The notes: generated from the sequence alone by a model not told the origin. A stretch of 64,000 bases of DNA from Rhodococcus sp. SGAir0479 (GCF_005484805.1 NZ_CP039432.1:4278001-4342000); one strand, 5' to 3'. Shown: positions 17,090 to 25,011, counted from the first letter of the stretch. A program made the numbers and translations.

Positions 17090-17101
17090 CCCGGTCGGCG
17101 C

Positions 17102-18097
17102 TCAGTCCTCGCGGACGCTCAGCACCACCTTTCCGACGGTGTCGTGGGAGTCGAGCATCTCGTGGGCGCGGGGCGCCTCGGTGATCGGCAGCTCCGCGTG
17201 GACGATCGGCTGGACGATGCCGTCGGCGACCAGCGGCCACAGCTTGTCCCGCACCGCGGCCACCACCTCGGCCTTGCTCGACGGCCCGGTCAGCGGGCGG
17301 CCCCGCAGCCCGGTCGCGAGCACCCGGCCGCGCTTGCCGAGCAGCTTGCCGATGTCGAGTTCGCCCTTGCGTCCGCCCTGCATGCCGATGATCACCAGCT
17401 GGCCGTCGGCGGCCAGCGCGTCGAGGTTGCGGTCGAGGTAGGCGGCGCCCATGTTGTCGAGGACGATGTCGGCGCCGTGCCCGCGGGTGGCCTCGCGCAG
17501 GGACTCGACGAAGTCCTCCTCGCGGTAGTTGATCAGGATCTCGGCGCCCAGCTCGGCGCACCGCGCGAGCTTGTCCGCGGAGCCGGCGGTGACCGCGACC
17601 CGCGCCCCGAGAGCCTTGCCGACCTGGATGGCGTGGGTGCCGATGCCGCTGCCGCCCCCGTGCACCAGCAACACCTGGCCGGCGTGCAGACCGCACTCCA
17701 TCACCAGGTTGGACCACACCGTGCACGCCACCTCCGGCAGCGAGGCGGCCGCCCGCAGGTCCAGTCCCTCCGGCACCGGCAGCAGCTGCCCTGCCGGGAC
17801 GGCGACCTTCTCGGCGTAGCCGCCGCCGGCCAGCAGCGCCGCCACCCGGTCGCCGACCTTCCAGCCGTGGACGTCCGGGCCCACCTCGGTGATCACCCCC
17901 GAACATTCGAGGCCCGGGATGTCGCTGGCGCCGGGCGGCGGCGGGTAGAAGCCCTGCCGCTGCATCAGGTCGGCGCGGTTGACGGCACTGGCGGCCACCT
18001 CGACGATCACCTCGCCGCGGCCGGGCGTGGGATCGGGAACCTCGGTCCAGGACAGCACGTCGGGTCCACCGGGCTCAGGAATCGTGATCGCGTACAT
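17102..18097 (-). CDS. Zinc-free NAD(P)H:quinone oxidoreductase (MDR family)
   Basis: The 331-residue medium-chain dehydrogenase/reductase has the GroES-like half ('AVNRADLMQRQGFYPPPPG', 'IPGLECSG') and a Rossmann half with 'VHGGGSGIGTHAIQ' for NADPH. The catalytic zinc cysteines of alcohol dehydrogenases are absent, as in quinone reductases of the PIG3/QorB type. It should reduce quinones with one or two electrons in the cytoplasm. Its ATG lies one base from the start expected from a divergent promoter shared with the flavoenzyme gene. It converges on the SufS-like gene with 12 bp between stops, as in Mycobacterium (Rv3777/Rv3778c, from memory). Confidence 0.88.
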   Translation of the reverse strand: MYAITIPEPGGPDVLSWTEVPDPTPGRGEVIVEVAASAVNRADLMQRQGFYPPPPGASDIPGLECSGVITEVGPDVHGWKVGDRVAALLAGGGYAEKVAVPAGQLLPVPEGLDLRAAASLPEVACTVWSNLVMECGLHAGQVLLVHGGGSGIGTHAIQVGKALGARVAVTAGSADKLARCAELGAEILINYREEDFVESLREATRGHGADIVLDNMGAAYLDRNLDALAADGQLVIIGMQGGRKGELDIGKLLGKRGRVLATGLRGRPLTGPSSKAEVVAAVRDKLWPLVADGIVQPIVHAELPITEAPRAHEMLDSHDTVGKVVLSVRED

Positions 18098-18134
18098 GTC
18101 CCCGACGCTAGTCCGATCGCGCTAGCGTCACCGC
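18098..18134. promoter_or_regulatory. 37-bp bidirectional leaderless promoter
   Basis: The gap between two divergent start codons holds an inverted pair, ACGCTA (18105-18110) and TAGCGT (18123-18128). Each is a TANNNT -10 box read outward, and each lies six or seven bases from its own start codon (18097 on minus, 18135 on plus). Both transcripts would be leaderless and the two polymerase sites overlap. Confidence 0.5.
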
Positions 18135-19316
18135 GTGACCTTCTTCGGCAACATGCAGAACGAGATCTACCTGACCGGGCTCTCGGGGGCGCGTCCCGAG
18201 CTGCCGATGACCGCGGCCGGCCTCGAGCAGCGCGCCCGGGCGGAGCTGAGCGCGGAGGCGTACGCCTACATCGCGGGCAGCGCGTCCACCGAGCGGACCG
18301 CGGCCGCCAACCTGGCCGCGTTCACCCGGCACGCGCTGGTACCGCGGATGCTGCGCGGCACCAGCGCCCCGGACGCGCGGGACCTGAGCGTCGACATCCT
18401 CGGGACCCGGCTCGCGGCCCCGGTGCTGACCGCGCCGATCGGGGTGCTCGGTCTGGTACGCGAGCACGGCGAGGCGATCGTCGGGGAGGTGGCCGCCGAG
18501 CTGGGCGTCGGGTCGGTGCTGTCGACGGCGGCGTCGTCGACCATCGAGGACGTGGGCGCGGTGTCGGGCGAGAACTGGTGGTACCAGCTGTACTGGCCGG
18601 CGGACGACGAACTGGCGCAGTCGCTGGTGCAGCGGGCCGCGAAGGCCGGCGCCAAGGCCATCGTCGTCACCGTGGACACTCCGGGGATGGGCTGGCGGCC
18701 AAAGGATCTCGAACTGGGGCACCTGCCGTTCCTCAAGGCGCAGGGCATCGCGAACTACCTGTCCGATCCGGTGTTCCGCTCGCGGTTGGCGGCGCCGCCG
18801 GAGGAGAGTGCCGAGGCCATGCAGATCGCGGTGCTCACCTGGGTGTCGATGTTCGGCAACCACGTGTTGCGGGCGTCGGACATCGCCCGGATAAACGAGT
18901 GGACCGGTCTCCCCGTTCTGGTGAAAGGCATTGTCCACGAGGACGATGCCCAGGCTGTGGTCGACGGCGGCGCCGCCGGGGTGATCGTCAGCAACCACGG
19001 CGGCCGGCAGGTGGACGGCGCGATCGCGGCGCTCGATGCGCTCGGTCCGGTCGCGGCCGCGGTGGGGGACCGGGCCACGGTGCTGCTGGATTCGGGAATC
19101 CGTTGTGGGGCAGACGTTCTGATCGCCCTCGCGCTGGGCGCCGACGCGGTGCTGTACGGGCGGCCGTGGGTGTACGGACTGGGGCTGGCGGGCGCCGAGG
19201 GTGTCCGGCACGCGCTGCGAATCCTGTTGGCGGATCTCGACGTGACCATGGGCCTCGCCGGGTTCAAGAGCGTCGCGGAGGTCGATTCGAGCGCGCTGCG
19301 TTCTGTCGGACGATAG
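18135..19316 (+). CDS. FMN-dependent alpha-hydroxy-acid oxidase (lactate 2-monooxygenase-like)
   Basis: The 393-residue protein is a TIM-barrel flavoenzyme. 'NEIYLTGL' at the start, 'AYAYIAGSASTE' (FMN site) and the signature 'SNHGGRQVDG' with the catalytic His and Arg are present, as is 'LLDSGIRCGADV' for the FMN phosphate. The N-terminal 'NEIY' block and length are those of lactate 2-monooxygenase, which turns lactate and O2 into acetate, CO2 and water. A role on another 2-hydroxy acid cannot be excluded. The GTG start sits seven bases after a TAGCGT box, so the transcript is probably leaderless. A MarR regulator follows in the same direction 19 bp later. Confidence 0.85.
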   Translation: MTFFGNMQNEIYLTGLSGARPELPMTAAGLEQRARAELSAEAYAYIAGSASTERTAAANLAAFTRHALVPRMLRGTSAPDARDLSVDILGTRLAAPVLTAPIGVLGLVREHGEAIVGEVAAELGVGSVLSTAASSTIEDVGAVSGENWWYQLYWPADDELAQSLVQRAAKAGAKAIVVTVDTPGMGWRPKDLELGHLPFLKAQGIANYLSDPVFRSRLAAPPEESAEAMQIAVLTWVSMFGNHVLRASDIARINEWTGLPVLVKGIVHEDDAQAVVDGGAAGVIVSNHGGRQVDGAIAALDALGPVAAAVGDRATVLLDSGIRCGADVLIALALGADAVLYGRPWVYGLGLAGAEGVRHALRILLADLDVTMGLAGFKSVAEVDSSALRSVGR

Positions 19317-19330
19317 GTAGAACTACTATG
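19313..19330 (+). promoter_or_regulatory. Promoter and possible MarR operator
   Basis: ATAGGTAG-AA-CTACTATG is an imperfect palindrome (core GTAG-AA-CTAC) just before the MarR gene. TACTAT within it (19324-19329) is a good -10 box seven bases from the GTG at 19336. Overlap of a palindrome with the -10 box suggests autorepression. Confidence 0.45.
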
Positions 19331-19335
19331 CATTC

Positions 19336-19830
19336 GTGACAGCAGATGCTCGAGTAACCACGGGTGCCGGGGTGGCGTGGCTCGGTGCCGAGGAAATGCG
19401 CGCGTGGCGCGGTTTCATCGACGGCAGTCAACGACTGATGGCGGTCCTCAACCGGGAGTTACAGTCGGCGCACGACATGTCCCTGGCCGAGTACCGGATC
19501 CTGGTGATGCTGTCGGAGTCGCCCGACGGCTCGGTGCGGATGAGCGACCTGGCCGACGGCGTGCTGTCGTCGCGCAGCCGGCTCACCCACCAGATCCGGC
19601 GGATGGAGACCGAGGGGATGGTCGAGCGCATCCAGTGCGTCGAGGACGGCCGCGGGGTGCTCGCGGTGATCACCGACGAGGGTCGCCGACGCCTCTCCGA
19701 GGCCGCACCGACACACCTGGCGGGTGTGCGCCGCTACCTCGTCGACCTGCTCAGCAAGTCGGAGATGAAGATGGTCGCCGACGTGTTCGACAAGGTCGAC
19801 GCCGCCATCGGCGACCGCGCCGTCGGGTGA
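19336..19830 (+). CDS. MarR-family transcriptional regulator
   Basis: The 164-residue protein has a winged helix-turn-helix: 'LAEYRILVMLSES', 'RMSDLADGVLSSRSRLTHQIRRMETEGMVER' read in parts as helix 3, recognition helix 4 and the wing hinge, and 'EDGRGVLAVITDEG' as the wing. Dimerisation helices lie at both ends. The GTG has no Shine-Dalgarno sequence but follows a TACTAT box, so it is likely leaderless. It is 19 bp after the lactate-monooxygenase-like gene and may control it together with itself. The ligand is unknown. Confidence 0.88.
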   Translation: MTADARVTTGAGVAWLGAEEMRAWRGFIDGSQRLMAVLNRELQSAHDMSLAEYRILVMLSESPDGSVRMSDLADGVLSSRSRLTHQIRRMETEGMVERIQCVEDGRGVLAVITDEGRRRLSEAAPTHLAGVRRYLVDLLSKSEMKMVADVFDKVDAAIGDRAVG

Positions 19831-19872
19831 GCGGTTTCGTCCACCCGGACCCGTGCCGCTAGGATTCGCCAC

Positions 19873-19959
19873 GGAAGCGTGGCAGAGCGGCCGAATGCAC
19901 TCGCCTTGAAAGCGAGCGTGGCGTAAAACCCACCGGGGGTTCAAATCCCTCCGCTTCCG
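19873..19959 (+). tRNA. tRNA-Ser (anticodon TGA)
   Basis: The acceptor stem GGAAGCG pairs with CGCTTCC (19952-19958), with discriminator G at 19959. The loop CTTGAAA carries anticodon TGA, there is a long variable arm typical of serine tRNAs, and the T-loop is TTCAAAT. No CCA follows, unlike the other two serine tRNAs in the window. A decayed prophage is inserted at its 3' end. Confidence 0.95.
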
Positions 19960-19960
19960 C
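19939..19960 (+). repeat. Attachment site, left copy (in tRNA-Ser)
   Basis: The 22-base sequence from GTTCA to CCGC at the tRNA 3' end recurs at 23566-23587 with one mismatch (A to T at the sixth base). It is the left attachment site of the element. Confidence 0.75.
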
Positions 19961-20260
19961 AGAGAGGGAAAGGCTCTGATCTGGTTTCGATCGCCAGGTC
20001 AGAGCCTTTTTCGTTGCCCGGTGACGGCGTGGTCAGTCGGCCGTTGCCCACACTTGCCGCCGATCGTGCCTGATCAAGCGTGCTGCCTACATCCTCGAGG
20101 TCGTCGTCGAGCAGGTCCGCGTAGGTGTCCAGAGTTATCGCCGCGGACGCTTGTCCGAACATCCGCTGAAGCGCCGGCCGACGAGGCGGTGGAGGTACGC
20201 AACGCCAAGACTCGCACGAGTCGGCGTAGAGAGTTTTCGGCCTCACCCGCGGCGAGTACA
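19941..20260 (-). pseudogene. Remnant of a tyrosine recombinase (phage integrase), C-terminal part
   Basis: Read on the minus strand, 'LQRMFGQASAAITLDTYADL' followed by a run of D and E is the C-terminal catalytic block of phage integrases: the His/Lys region before it is replaced (Q-A-S for the usual H-A-S) and the tyrosine nucleophile is in 'DTYADL'. Upstream the similarity breaks up, with 'SCESWR' in one frame and fragments in others, so the N-terminal DNA-binding and core domains are lost or scrambled. The reading frame now runs on into the tRNA. Its position against the tRNA 3' end is the normal place for the integrase of a tRNA-targeting prophage. Confidence 0.7.
19971..20011 (+). terminator. 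Rho-independent terminator after tRNA-Ser
   Basis: AGGCTCTGA-T-CTGG pairs with CCAG-G-TCAGAGCCT and is followed by TTTTT. It lies on the prophage side of the attachment site, so the element provides the tRNA terminator. Confidence 0.8.
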
Positions 20261-20611
20261 CCACAGTTCGAGTGCCTGCCGACACGGCGCCGATGTGGGA
20301 TGAGCGGTACTGGCGCGCAAGGCCGTAGACTGACCCCGACCAACATCCTGGGTCGTAAGCGATGCTCGACCTGCCCGCCCCCGGGTCCCGGCCGGACGCG
20401 GCCACGACGGGACACAGGCAAGGCCAGCAGACGGGCATCGCTCCCCGGGAAGCGGTTGAAAGACCAGGACCGCACCACATGAGCCCGACCCGCCCCCAGG
20501 CGCCTGGGCGCGCTGGCAAGGCCAGTCGGTGAACCCGTCCAACTGGCGAATCCCCCAAGTCTTCGCGCTGCCCGCGACGCGCGTGCGCAGCGCTGTACCG
20601 GAAGGTCCCTC
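20261..20611. other. Prophage remnant without readable genes
   Basis: This stretch between the integrase remnant and the capsid pseudogene has no frame with recognisable protein sequence and reasonable starts. It probably holds the lost 5' part of the integrase and early phage genes. Confidence 0.4.
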
Positions 20612-21793
20612 ATGAGCAAGGCGCGACTGAAGCGCCTGCAGGAGCCGCCCACGCCGCCACGAAGGAGGCACGCGAGATCGCGGAGAAGGCGCAGGCCGAG
20701 CGGCGCGAGTTCACCGCCGACGAGGCGGCGCGCTACAAGGCGGCGATGCCCCGCGGCGGGGAGCCGCTCAAGCAGGTCAAGGCCGCGCACCGTGACGTCG
20801 AGATCTTCGACTTCGCGCAGGAACTCGCCAGCGGTACCGGCCCGCTCGGGGCAAAGGGTCGCAGCTACCGGGCACTCGGCCGCAAGGCTGCCAGTGGCAT
20901 GGTGTCGAAGATCGCCGAGGGGGGATGACCTACGAGCAGCCGAGCGGCGCGAAGGCGCTGCTGCCGGCCGGTGCGGTCGTCTCGACGGTGCCGATGCTGG
21001 CCGAGTCGCCGATCGCGCAGGGCCGCCGCGCGCTGTCGCTCCCCGACGCGATCCCGGCGGTCACCCGCGCGGCGAATTAGAGCTACCTCCGGCAGAACGG
21101 CCGGACGAACGACGCTGCCCCCGTCGCCGTCGCCGTCGGCGCGACCAAGCCGACCACGACGCTCGGTCTCAAGAACATCGAGTCCGCGCTTGAGGTCGTC
21201 GCGCACCTGTCGGAGCGGGTGCACTCGTACTGGCTGACCGACAATGCGAACCTCGAGCAGTTCGTCGCCGACGAGCTGCAGTACGGCCTGCAAGTGGCGC
21301 TCGAGAGCCAGTTTCTCAGCGGCAGTGGCGCGAGCCCTCAGCTCGACGGCATCCTCGGAGTCTCAGGCATCCAGGTGCAGGCGTACGCGAACAACCTGCT
21401 CACCACGACCCGGCAGGCGATCACCAAGGCAGAGACCGCCGGCCACGAGCCCGGCCTGTTCGTCCTGTCGCCCGGCGACTGGGAGTCGCTCGAACTCGCG
21501 CGCACCGACACTGTGGGGCAGCTCGAGCTCGGCCGCCCGGTCGACCGCACCGCGCGGAAGGTCTGGGGCGTTCCGGTCGTCGTCACCACCGCGCTGCCGG
21601 CTAAGACCGGCGCACTGCTCGATCTGGCGTCGGTCGGCATCTCGACCGACAGCACGGCGTCGAGGTGAAGTGGAGCGAGAACGTCTCAGACGACATCGCC
21701 AAGAATCAGACGCGCGCGAGGGTTGAAGGCCGGTTTCAGGCCGACGTATTCCAGCCGCTCGGCGTCGTGAAGAGCGCCACCGCGGCCGCGTAA
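20612..21793 (+). pseudogene. Broken HK97-family major capsid protein
   Basis: Fragments in several frames join into one phage capsid protein. 'MSKARLKRLQE' opens at 20612; after a frameshift comes a charged helical delta domain ('KEAREIAEKAQAERREFTA'), then a shift at a run of six G near 20920, an in-frame TAG at 21078, the core block ('LTDNANLEQFVADELQYGLQ', 'GLFVLSPGDWESLELAR'), and a last frameshift near 21655. The C-terminus 'WSENVSDDIAKNQTRARVE' ends at TAA 21791-21793. About 390 residues would be restored, normal for HK97-type capsids. At least three frameshifts and one stop make it inactive. Confidence 0.82.
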
Positions 21794-21838
21794 CGATCTC
21801 GCCCGCCCAGAACCCGACTAGCGCCGATCGCCGCGTAC

Positions 21839-21864
21839 CCCCCGCCTATTGATGTCGGCGGGGG
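21839..21864 (+). terminator. Hairpin after the capsid pseudogene
   Basis: CCCCCGCC and GGCGGGGG form an eight-base perfect stem around a ten-base loop, 46 bp after the capsid stop. No T-tract follows. It probably ended the late phage transcript. Confidence 0.5.
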
Positions 21865-21911
21865 ATACCGCTTTCACCTGCCGAGCGTGCATTGTCCCAT
21901 TTGCGTCAAGG

Positions 21912-21923
21912 TATGGTGCCCGA
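21912..21923 (+). promoter_or_regulatory. -10 box for the RexA-like gene
   Basis: TATGGT (21912-21917) is six bases from the ATG at 21924, which has no Shine-Dalgarno sequence, so a leaderless transcript is likely. No convincing -35 box is seen. Confidence 0.35.
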
Positions 21924-22892
21924 ATGCGGGAGGGACTTGACAAACAGGGTGGCGAACGGGATGCGCTTACTCCGGATGAAGCTCATTGGTTCGCCGGTAA
22001 GGATCTACCGGTTTGGATCTTCAAGGTTAATCGAAGGCCGGCTGAGACGGCGACGCTATTCGATGCCCCTCTGGGTGAGGTCCTGACCCATCTCAATGAG
22101 AACCTGCTCGCTGCACCAGAGGTACTGAGTGGCAGGCGGCACAAGCGTGAGTGGCGAGTTGGGAATATCGAGCATCCGGAACCCGGAGTCTTGACTGGAA
22201 TCATCGGTTGGTCCCGCTCGGGAGAGCAACTCGCGAACGTCTGGAACGATGATTCGAAGTCATGGGTCGACGAGATGACGGCGAATCAGGTATCCGCCAC
22301 GTCACCGTTCGCGTTCTCGGTCGACAAGAGGTACATCGGAATCCTGAAACACCCGACTTTCAAACCGATGGTTGTCGCTGGGGTTCTTCAGGAGATGCTC
22401 AACAGGGCGGAAGCGCGGAGAGATGACGCGGTCGCTGGCATCCCGAACGTCCTGTGGGGCGTCGACCCGGTTGGCGACCGCAGTGAGTTCAAGGCTTGGA
22501 TCGATCGAACCGACGCTGTGACGTCGCTTGAGTTCGTCTTCATGAGGCCAAACCCGGACGCCGAAGATGCATTTCAGCATCTCTTCGATCGATTGGATGC
22601 TCTGGAGTCGTCCAAGATCTGCGAGCGGATCGTTGCCCGGAACCCGGAAACCGGAATCAACAAGCAGGGACTGCAACAGGACGCGACGTCTGGCGCGTTC
22701 ATTACAGCAGCGATGGCAGCCTTCGGATACGTTGTCGGTAAGGGCTTCCGCAATGGCCGGAAGGTCAAGTTCGATCAGCGGCAGAACATGATGACCGAGG
22801 AGATCGAACATGTCGGCTCCACGTGGGAGAGTGCAACCCTAAACGTCAAGGATGCGGTTCAGCGGGCTACAGGGAGGGCTGCCGATGGGTGA
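21924..22892 (+). CDS. RexA-like soluble protein of a prophage two-gene module
   Basis: The 322-residue product has no signal peptide or membrane segment. I do not recognise a named family. The central part reads 'FAFSVDKRYIGILKHPTF' (129-146), then 'GIPNVLWGVDPVGD' (172-185) and 'AVTSLEFVFMRPNPDAED' (198-215). This order of strands (self-protein 'phi-G' strand, 'V-P' strand, then a beta strand ending in P-N-P) is like that of phage lambda RexA, though sequence identity is low. The C-terminus is basic. It overlaps the membrane-protein gene by eight bases. GC content is visibly below its neighbours. A sensor role for an abortive-infection pair is inferred. Confidence 0.75.
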   Translation: MREGLDKQGGERDALTPDEAHWFAGKDLPVWIFKVNRRPAETATLFDAPLGEVLTHLNENLLAAPEVLSGRRHKREWRVGNIEHPEPGVLTGIIGWSRSGEQLANVWNDDSKSWVDEMTANQVSATSPFAFSVDKRYIGILKHPTFKPMVVAGVLQEMLNRAEARRDDAVAGIPNVLWGVDPVGDRSEFKAWIDRTDAVTSLEFVFMRPNPDAEDAFQHLFDRLDALESSKICERIVARNPETGINKQGLQQDATSGAFITAAMAAFGYVVGKGFRNGRKVKFDQRQNMMTEEIEHVGSTWESATLNVKDAVQRATGRAADG

Positions 22893-23436
22893 GCTCCGTA
22901 GGAAGGTAGGCTTCTGGTCATCCCTTGGGCGCCTTCGGGTTTCTGATCTGCTAACGATTGAGTATCTCGGTTGCCTGATCGCTGGCGTGGTTGCCTCCGT
23001 GTTCCTGGTGAAGCGCACGACGGCGCAGACCAGAACCTCCCTGGCGGGTGACGTCTTGGCGTTGACCCCGGCCCTGCTCGGAGTGGTGTTCGCTGCGCTT
23101 GCTCTAGTTGTGGCCTTGCTATCCGACTCGTACCTCCGGCAGCTCAACCACGAGAAGGATGGGATTCTCGCATTCCTATCGCCCTTCATGATTGTTATCG
23201 GGATTCAAGTCGTCACCCTGGTCAGCGCTGTCGCTTACAGGGCGTTCGCCGCACTTGTTCCATATGAAGTTGAGGGGGTCTTGTTCGGTGCAGTCGTAGT
23301 CCTCTTCTTAACGTCTTCATTGGAGGTTGTGTCGCTCGCACGGTCAGTTCTGATGCATGGGCTTGCCCGTGCAAGGCTGCAGCAGATTACGGACCTGGAC
23401 GCAGAGCGGCGCCGGAAGCGAAGTGCCGGCGAGTAG
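22885..23436 (+). CDS. Four-helix membrane protein, RexB-like partner
   Basis: The 183-residue protein has four hydrophobic helices at about 25-43, 57-80, 94-118 and 129-150, a short basic N-terminus and a basic C-terminal tail ('AERRRKR'). There is no signal peptide or enzymatic motif. The ATG follows AGGGAGGG and overlaps the end of the upstream gene by eight bases, so the two are co-translated. Size, helix count and partner resemble lambda RexB, an inner-membrane channel that depolarises the cell when RexA signals phage entry. The two share no obvious sequence identity, so the comparison is architectural. It ends 130 bp before the right attachment site. Confidence 0.75.
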   Translation: MGELRRKVGFWSSLGRLRVSDLLTIEYLGCLIAGVVASVFLVKRTTAQTRTSLAGDVLALTPALLGVVFAALALVVALLSDSYLRQLNHEKDGILAFLSPFMIVIGIQVVTLVSAVAYRAFAALVPYEVEGVLFGAVVVLFLTSSLEVVSLARSVLMHGLARARLQQITDLDAERRRKRSAGE

Positions 23437-23565
23437 GGAAAGCCGGGGTGATGCGTCCCAGGGCTACGTGCCCACACTCGCCCACGGGCGATTCCGCACG
23501 ATCAAAAGTGATTCGTTTATGCAGGTAGAGGCTACATTGAGCGTATGGGCTGGAGGTTAGGGAGA

Positions 23566-23587
23566 GTTCATATCCCTCCGCTTCCGC
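23566..23587 (+). repeat. Attachment site, right copy
   Basis: GTTCATATCCCTCCGC followed by TTCCGC repeats the tRNA-Ser 3' end (21 of 22 bases). The next bases are CA, completing a discriminator G plus CCA end, as in the other serine tRNA genes of this window. Confidence 0.75.
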
Positions 23588-23708
23588 CAAGGTCAGGGGC
23601 GGTGCCGAGAAACCGCACCTGACGTCGGAAGATCCGACGTCGTTCCGATGTGACACAGCCATGACATGCGATCGTTGGTAGCGCGAGCATGGCGTTGAGA
23701 AAGTCACG
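23588..23708. repeat. Hairpin repeat, copy A
   Basis: About 120 bp closely matched by 24678-24810. It opens with a hairpin (GTCAGG-GGCGGT / AACCGC-ACCTGAC), then a perfect palindrome GACGTCGGA-AGA-TCCGACGTC, then a conserved block containing TGTGACACAGCCATGAC and GTAGCGCGAGCATG. It begins at the right attachment site, so the first hairpin may be the original terminator of tRNA-Ser. Confidence 0.65.
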
Positions 23709-23986
23709 CTGCCGAGCGCCGGCACCCGGCACCCGGTACCCGGTACGGGTGCGGCGGCACCAGCACTTTGGAAGAAGGGCTGGCAGCGTCCCTCCGGGAG
23801 CTGCTGAATTGACTCGTGCCCTACAGAAAGCTGTCTCCGTCCGGCGGTCTCTCGCAGGCGTTCGAGGGCACATGCACGCAAAGTGACATACCTCACAAAC
23901 CGACCCATCTCATTGGTTTCGATTTCGGCGACGTGGTGATGTCAGGCGCTGCCGACTCGCGGCGGCAGGAACAGGAGGATTCCTAG
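23709..23986. other. Non-coding stretch between repeat A and a small secreted protein gene
   Basis: I see no convincing gene. A short tract of repeated CACCCGG/TACCCGG units lies near 23725-23745. The last 15 bases hold the AGGAGG of the next gene. Confidence 0.4.
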
Positions 23987-24364
23987 GTGGGGACCATGAA
24001 GGCGGCAGTGAAGATTGTGGCTTCGGCAGCGGGCGCGTGCGCTGTCCTGGCGCTCGGCGCGGGGACGGCCTCCGCTGTCGAGCTCTACTCGGGGGACCGG
24101 TACCAGGCGATCTCGTTCGACCGCAACGAGACCCGCGTGCTGCGAGATGTGGGTGCGGGCAACATTCTCGACGCCGTCGTACCCAGGGATCAGCAGTTGA
24201 TCTATCTCGGTGAGGGGTCGATCTACGACACGCACCCGACGTTGGTGTTCGCCTCGACCCACCAATTGCTCAAGGAGGCCGTGTCTCGTGGCGGGACGAT
24301 GGCGTTCACCGTGAACGATCCCGCGTACTGGGGCAACATCGTCGACCTGTACCAGAATTGGTGA
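23987..24364 (+). CDS. Small secreted protein of unknown function
   Basis: The 125-residue product has a clear signal peptide, residues 1-32: K5, K9, a long Ala/Gly-rich hydrophobic core and a cleavage site A-S-A before V33. The mature part of about 93 residues has no cysteine and several aromatic residues, and ends in Q-N-W. AGGAGG at 23973-23978 is eight bases before the GTG, which I prefer to the ATG three codons later. I recognise no family. It follows hairpin repeat A by about 280 bp, as the next small secreted protein follows repeat B. Confidence 0.72.
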   Translation: MGTMKAAVKIVASAAGACAVLALGAGTASAVELYSGDRYQAISFDRNETRVLRDVGAGNILDAVVPRDQQLIYLGEGSIYDTHPTLVFASTHQLLKEAVSRGGTMAFTVNDPAYWGNIVDLYQNW

Positions 24365-24677
24365 TCGTGAAGACGGCGGCGACACTGAATCACCTGCCAC
24401 GCGGCCGCATACGGGAACGCTAGTGTCGGCATGGCTGTCCACGGCCCGCTGCACACTCCGGATCTCGTCCAGTTCTACCGCTACGCGTAGAGCGAAACAG
24501 ATAAGCCCGCTCCGAGTGGATCTCGGGGCGGGCGTATTCCTGTCTCACTCGGTTGCAGTTTCCGTGGCGGCACGCGGGGCCGTGGTCGGACGAACAGTAC
24601 GACAACGACACAGTCGTAGGCGAGCTACAGGCAACTGAGCAGAGCGAGAGGTTCGAATGCCATGCACCTGCCTCTGT
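24365..24677. other. Non-coding stretch before repeat B
   Basis: There is no credible gene. It contains a strong hairpin at 24505-24533. Just before the repeat, GAGGTTCGAATGCC near 24649 looks like a tRNA T-arm, but no matching acceptor or anticodon arm exists, so it is at most a tRNA scrap. Confidence 0.4.
24505..24533. terminator. Strong hairpin downstream of the small secreted protein gene
   Basis: GCCCGC-T-CCGAG pairs with CTCGG-G-GCGGGC around a five-base loop. It lacks a long T-tract but is well placed to end the transcript from 23987. Confidence 0.5.
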
Positions 24678-24810
24678 CAAGGTCAGGGCGGTTTCGAGAA
24701 ACCGCTCCTGACGTCGGAAGCTCCAACGGCGTTTCCGATGTGACACAGCCATGACGCGCGATCGTCAGTAGCGCGAGCATGACGTTGCGACATGGCGTCG
24801 AGAAAGTCGA
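24678..24810. repeat. Hairpin repeat, copy B
   Basis: It matches copy A (23588-23708) over its length with small indels. The first hairpin is better here (GTCAGG-G-CGGTTTC / GAAACCG-CT-CCTGAC) and the second is weaker. The shared block TGTGACACAGCCATGAC is identical. It precedes a second small secreted protein gene by about 290 bp. Confidence 0.65.
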
Positions 24811-25011
24811 GCTTCGTCGTCGACAGCTCCGTGGCGGCGAGGGTGGCCGGCGCGTGGCAGGCAGACCTCGATGCCGCCCGGACTTTGGCGCTTACCCGGA
24901 AAACTGCCGCGTCGACCAGAAGCGCTGCGCGGCCCGCGATCTGATCGGCCTGCGCAGCGGGCCTGCCCGAAGTGCAACGGATCCTGGCGGATCGTCATGG
25001 CAGCGACCGGG

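Larger units (their letters stand above)
19960..23587. mobile_element. Decayed prophage inserted in tRNA-Ser(TGA)
   Basis: The element is about 3.6 kb. It is bounded by a 22-base direct repeat of the tRNA-Ser 3' end and has an integrase remnant at the tRNA side and a broken HK97-type capsid gene in the middle. A lower-GC two-gene unit near the right end is the only intact coding content. The right copy of the repeat is followed by CCA, which the tRNA itself now lacks, showing which side was the original gene end. No lysis, tail or replication gene remains. Confidence 0.75.

Noticed and set aside
24640-24680. A tRNA T-arm-like sequence before repeat B
   Set aside because: No acceptor, D or anticodon arm can be folded with it; at most a fragment.
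23387-24752. Two minus-strand frames with a common M-A-V-S-H-R start inside repeats A and B
   Set aside because: The shared peptide only reflects the DNA repeat; downstream sequences differ and no ribosome site is seen.
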